DNA of 64,000 nucleotides from Microcosmobacter sp040493455. GTDB lineage: Bacteria > Bacteroidota > Bacteroidia > Flavobacteriales > Flavobacteriaceae. This document shows, in pieces, positions 61,480-64,000 of this stretch. Each line of letters starts with the position of its first letter. The stretch's first letter is position 1. Made by a program: the position numbers and the translations under genes. The stretch covers positions 62,001 through 126,000 of the forward strand of contig NZ_JANFDA010000001.1 of the NCBI RefSeq assembly GCF_040493455.1, read 5' to 3'. Under the pieces are notes generated by a model. The model searched no databases. It was not told the origin of the DNA and saw only the letters and a list, made by a program, of their open reading frames with translations.

Positions 61480-64000
61480 TTAGAAGCTATAACGTAAGCT
61501 TACGTTGTATGTTCTACCATCTGTGTTAAAAAATCCAAATCTATCAGAGTTGCTTATTGTAATTTCATTGAAGGCATTAAATACGTTACCTCTTAATGAG
61601 ATAGTATTTTCTCCTAATTCGAAATCATAAGTTAATCCAAAATCAGCTAATGTAAAAGCATCAACCTTTCCAACATTCATAGTTTGAAGAGCTCCTCCGT
61701 CATGACGGTAGTTATTTCCGTAATACTTCACATTACCATCAATTGATAAAGACTTAACAATATTTGCTCTTGCAGAAAGACCCATAGTAGACTGAGCAAT
61801 TCCAGGAACACTAATACCTTCTCTATTGATTCCTGTTGCAGAGTTTACTAACTCTCCTGTATCATCATCAAATTCATCAAAGCTACTTTCTCCGTTAAAT
61901 TTCCAGCTACCTGCAGAAATGAAACCATTAACTCTAAGCCAGTTTGTTGGGCGATAGATGAAATCGAATTCTGCACCAACGTGCGTTTGGTTTACACCTC
62001 TTTGGAATGTAGTAGAGTTAAAGTCATCAGATGGATCATTTGGTGTTCCGTTATCATTAACACCTCCACCAGCAGCTTGTACTCTATTTTCCCATTTAGT
62101 ATGGTAGAAGTTGAAAATTCCCGTGAAGTTTTCACATATCTTGAATTCATAACCAGCTTCAAATCCAGTGATATCTTCATTATCAACTTCTGGGTTAACT
62201 AAATCATTTGAACGTCTAATGTTACTAAATACATTATCTAGGTAAGGTTGTCTTGAATAGTAACCAGCATTGAAGAATACTTTGTTATTTTCATCGATAG
62301 TATAACTTGCTCCACCTTTAAGATTATATCCAACCTTATTAAGTTTTTCTGATTTACCTAAATCATCTCCAGAGTAAGAGATATGTCTTCCTTCTCTCTG
62401 GAAAGATTGATTAGACACTGCTCCTTGGAAGAATACTGAAATTTTATCATTAGAATATTCTAATTGAGAGAATACTCCTTGATAATTAATTGTTTCAGAA
62501 TAATCGTAATCGATTCTTTCACTTTCATCAGCAAAATCAAAAAGTGCTTTCCATGGATCTGCCTCATAAGAAGCCGTTACAGTAACACCATCTTCTGCCC
62601 ATCCTGTTAAGCCATGGAAGTCAGCCACTTGTCTAAAGTGATCACCTCTGTAGATTCTAATATCAGTACCAACATTAAATGTTAAGTTTTCATTGAAGTT
62701 ATGGTTGAAGTTAGAAACTAATCCATACCAAGAGTGGTTATTCATAGAAGCTCTTCTAATGTAACCTGTCTCATCACTATCAAAACCTCCAACTCCGATT
62801 GCTGCATTTGATGCTTCAATAGCAGCGAAATCTAATTGTCCATCATCAGTTCTAATTCTATTTCCTCTAGGACCAGTTCCTCCACCACGTCCCCAAGAAG
62901 CATATAGTACACTTGATAGGTTAGATCTTTCATTGATTGTCCAGTCCCAGTTAAGGTTCATTACTGGTTTATGGTAGAAGTTTCTTCTTTCTGAATCTAT
63001 TCCATCGTTAGTATAACCCCAGTGTTGGTTAAACTTTGGATCTCTAGCGATAGTTTCTTCTGATTGCGACCATCTTTGTCCGTGGAATTGAGGTGCACCT
63101 GTAATTAAGAAGTTGAAGTTATGTCTTTCGTTTGGCTTGTATCCAACTGAAAAGAAATAGTTTTGACCTTGACCAAAAGTACCTCTAGCCCAGCTTCTGT
63201 GCGCTTGCCAATGGTCTAATAAAAATGAAAAAGCCCATCCTTTATCGTTAACACCTGTGTTATATTCTGCTGTTGTTTTGAAATAACTATCGTTACCTGC
63301 TAAAAATCTTACAGAACCACCTCTGTTTTTATCGGCTGCTTTCATTACGATATTCACAGTACCACCAACTGAAGAAATTGCAAGTTTAGAAGAACCTAAA
63401 CCACGTTGTACCTGAACAGCATTTGCAATGTCAGCTACACCTTGCCAGTTAGACCAGAATATTCTACCATCTTCTTGAGAGTTGATAGGCTGACCGTTTA
63501 ATAATACAGCTGTATTGGTGTCATCAAATCCTCTAACAAATAGAGCACTGTCACCAAAACCACCACCACCAGGTGATACAAATACTGAAGGCGTGAACTT
63601 AATGATTTCACCTACTTCAACGTTACCAACACCTCTTGCCTGGATTTCGGATCTCTTAATTGTAGATACGGCTACAGGAGTTTGTCTGTCTTCAGCTAAA
63701 TCGATTACACCAGAACCAATAATAACAATCTCGTCTAATGTATTGTCAGGATTTAATGTAATGTTTCCTAAATCTTGATCTCCGTTGAAAGCTATAGTTA
63801 CAGAACCATAACCAACGTAAGAGATTACGATCTCACCTGAAGATGCCTGGGTTCTTAACGTAAAGTTTCCATCAAAATCAGTAGTTGTTCCATTTGTAGT
63901 TCCTTTTTCAAGGACATTAGCTCCAGGTAGTGGTGCATTTAAATCACCATCGATTACCACACCTTTCACTTCACTTTGCGCAATAGCTACTGTTGTAAAC
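61480..64000 (-). CDS. TonB-dependent outer-membrane receptor, partial (N-terminus beyond right edge)
   Basis: About 839 codons are visible and the frame stays open to base 64000. The last readable residues upstream are FTTVAIAQ, the end of a signal peptide, so only about 10-20 residues are missing; a GTG at 63969 is not the start. After cleavage comes a CarboxypepD_reg-like domain (SEVKGVVIDGDLNAPLPGAN), a plug (RQTPVAVSTIKRSEI; VRGFDDTNTAVLLNG) and a 22-strand barrel ending NVSLRYSF. No SusD partner is visible inside the window, so it may import siderophores, cobalamin or a sugar; substrate unknown. The AGNYRV-type end of TonB receptors is normal here. Confidence 0.9.
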   Translation of the reverse strand, partial: FTTVAIAQSEVKGVVIDGDLNAPLPGANVLEKGTTNGTTTDFDGNFTLRTQASSGEIVISYVGYGSVTIAFNGDQDLGNITLNPDNTLDEIVIIGSGVIDLAEDRQTPVAVSTIKRSEIQARGVGNVEVGEIIKFTPSVFVSPGGGGFGDSALFVRGFDDTNTAVLLNGQPINSQEDGRIFWSNWQGVADIANAVQVQRGLGSSKLAISSVGGTVNIVMKAADKNRGGSVRFLAGNDSYFKTTAEYNTGVNDKGWAFSFLLDHWQAHRSWARGTFGQGQNYFFSVGYKPNERHNFNFLITGAPQFHGQRWSQSEETIARDPKFNQHWGYTNDGIDSERRNFYHKPVMNLNWDWTINERSNLSSVLYASWGRGGGTGPRGNRIRTDDGQLDFAAIEASNAAIGVGGFDSDETGYIRRASMNNHSWYGLVSNFNHNFNENLTFNVGTDIRIYRGDHFRQVADFHGLTGWAEDGVTVTASYEADPWKALFDFADESERIDYDYSETINYQGVFSQLEYSNDKISVFFQGAVSNQSFQREGRHISYSGDDLGKSEKLNKVGYNLKGGASYTIDENNKVFFNAGYYSRQPYLDNVFSNIRRSNDLVNPEVDNEDITGFEAGYEFKICENFTGIFNFYHTKWENRVQAAGGGVNDNGTPNDPSDDFNSTTFQRGVNQTHVGAEFDFIYRPTNWLRVNGFISAGSWKFNGESSFDEFDDDTGELVNSATGINREGISVPGIAQSTMGLSARANIVKSLSIDGNVKYYGNNYRHDGGALQTMNVGKVDAFTLADFGLTYDFELGENTISLRGNVFNAFNEITISNSDRFGFFNTDGRTYNVSLRYSF

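Noticed and set aside
63967..63969. GTG at 63969 as the start of the TonB-dependent receptor
   Set aside because: The frame continues upstream through residues that form the end of a signal peptide, so the real start is beyond the window.

Overview
The window is about 64 kb of AT-rich DNA that looks like a marine Flavobacteriaceae chromosome (Bacteroidota). The signs are gliding-motility genes gldE and gldD in the order mutY-ssb-gldE-gldD, a PorT-like barrel, lipoproteins ending in short LSC/FGC lipoboxes, DUF5916 and TonB-dependent receptor proteins, TAnnTTTG-type -7 boxes, and almost no Shine-Dalgarno sequences. I see no phage, transposase, integrase or CRISPR. Function names come from motif recognition by eye; no database search was run.

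Layout. 1-10.6 kb: a glycan-degradation locus in two divergent blocks. GH20 hexosaminidase, cutC and a GH2 beta-mannosidase (cut by the left edge) are on minus; GH92 alpha-mannosidase, a FucP-type sugar transporter and a Tat-exported N4-GlcNAc-asparaginase are on plus. Together they fit uptake and breakdown of N-glycans, down to the GlcNAc-Asn bond. 11-16.5 kb: cyanophycin metabolism (cphA, cphB, an isoaspartyl peptidase and a GNAT enzyme). 16.6-24 kb: a histidine kinase, a LytTR regulator and a 1523-residue secreted protein with an autocleaving S74 domain. 24-28.3 kb: polA and small genes. 28.3-34.2 kb: secreted proteins and lipoproteins around a second kinase/NarL-type regulator pair. 34.2-36.9 kb: DUF5916 protein. 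37-41.2 kb: rplM-rpsI, rpsB, tsf, pyrH, frr. 41.3-49.4 kb: a beta-barrel protein, an RND exporter, asnS, rpoN, a PAP2-like protein, porT. 49.5-52.1 kb: ExbB/ExbD operon and tRNA-Ser. 52.2-55.6 kb: ansA, tatD, a retropepsin-like protease, an orphan NarL-type regulator and a regulatory region with an unlisted 36-residue membrane peptide. 55.7-61.4 kb: rng, a 30-residue basic protein, HU, mutY, ssb, gldE, gldD. 61.5-64 kb: a TonB-dependent receptor cut by the right edge.

The most interesting signal is regulatory. Each of the three response regulators sits next to a repeated candidate binding site of a type suited to its DNA-binding domain. The LytTR regulator has two sites made of 9-bp direct repeats with a 21-bp period, one before its own gene and one before the S74 protein. 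The NarL-type regulator at 32.8 kb has two TACCTA-N4-TAGGTA palindromes, each touching the -33 element of a secreted-protein gene. The orphan NarL-type regulator at 54.5 kb is followed by two TACGTA-N4-TACGTA palindromes, each heading a short duplicated unit that ends in a nearly identical hairpin; the second unit leads into the 36-residue peptide.
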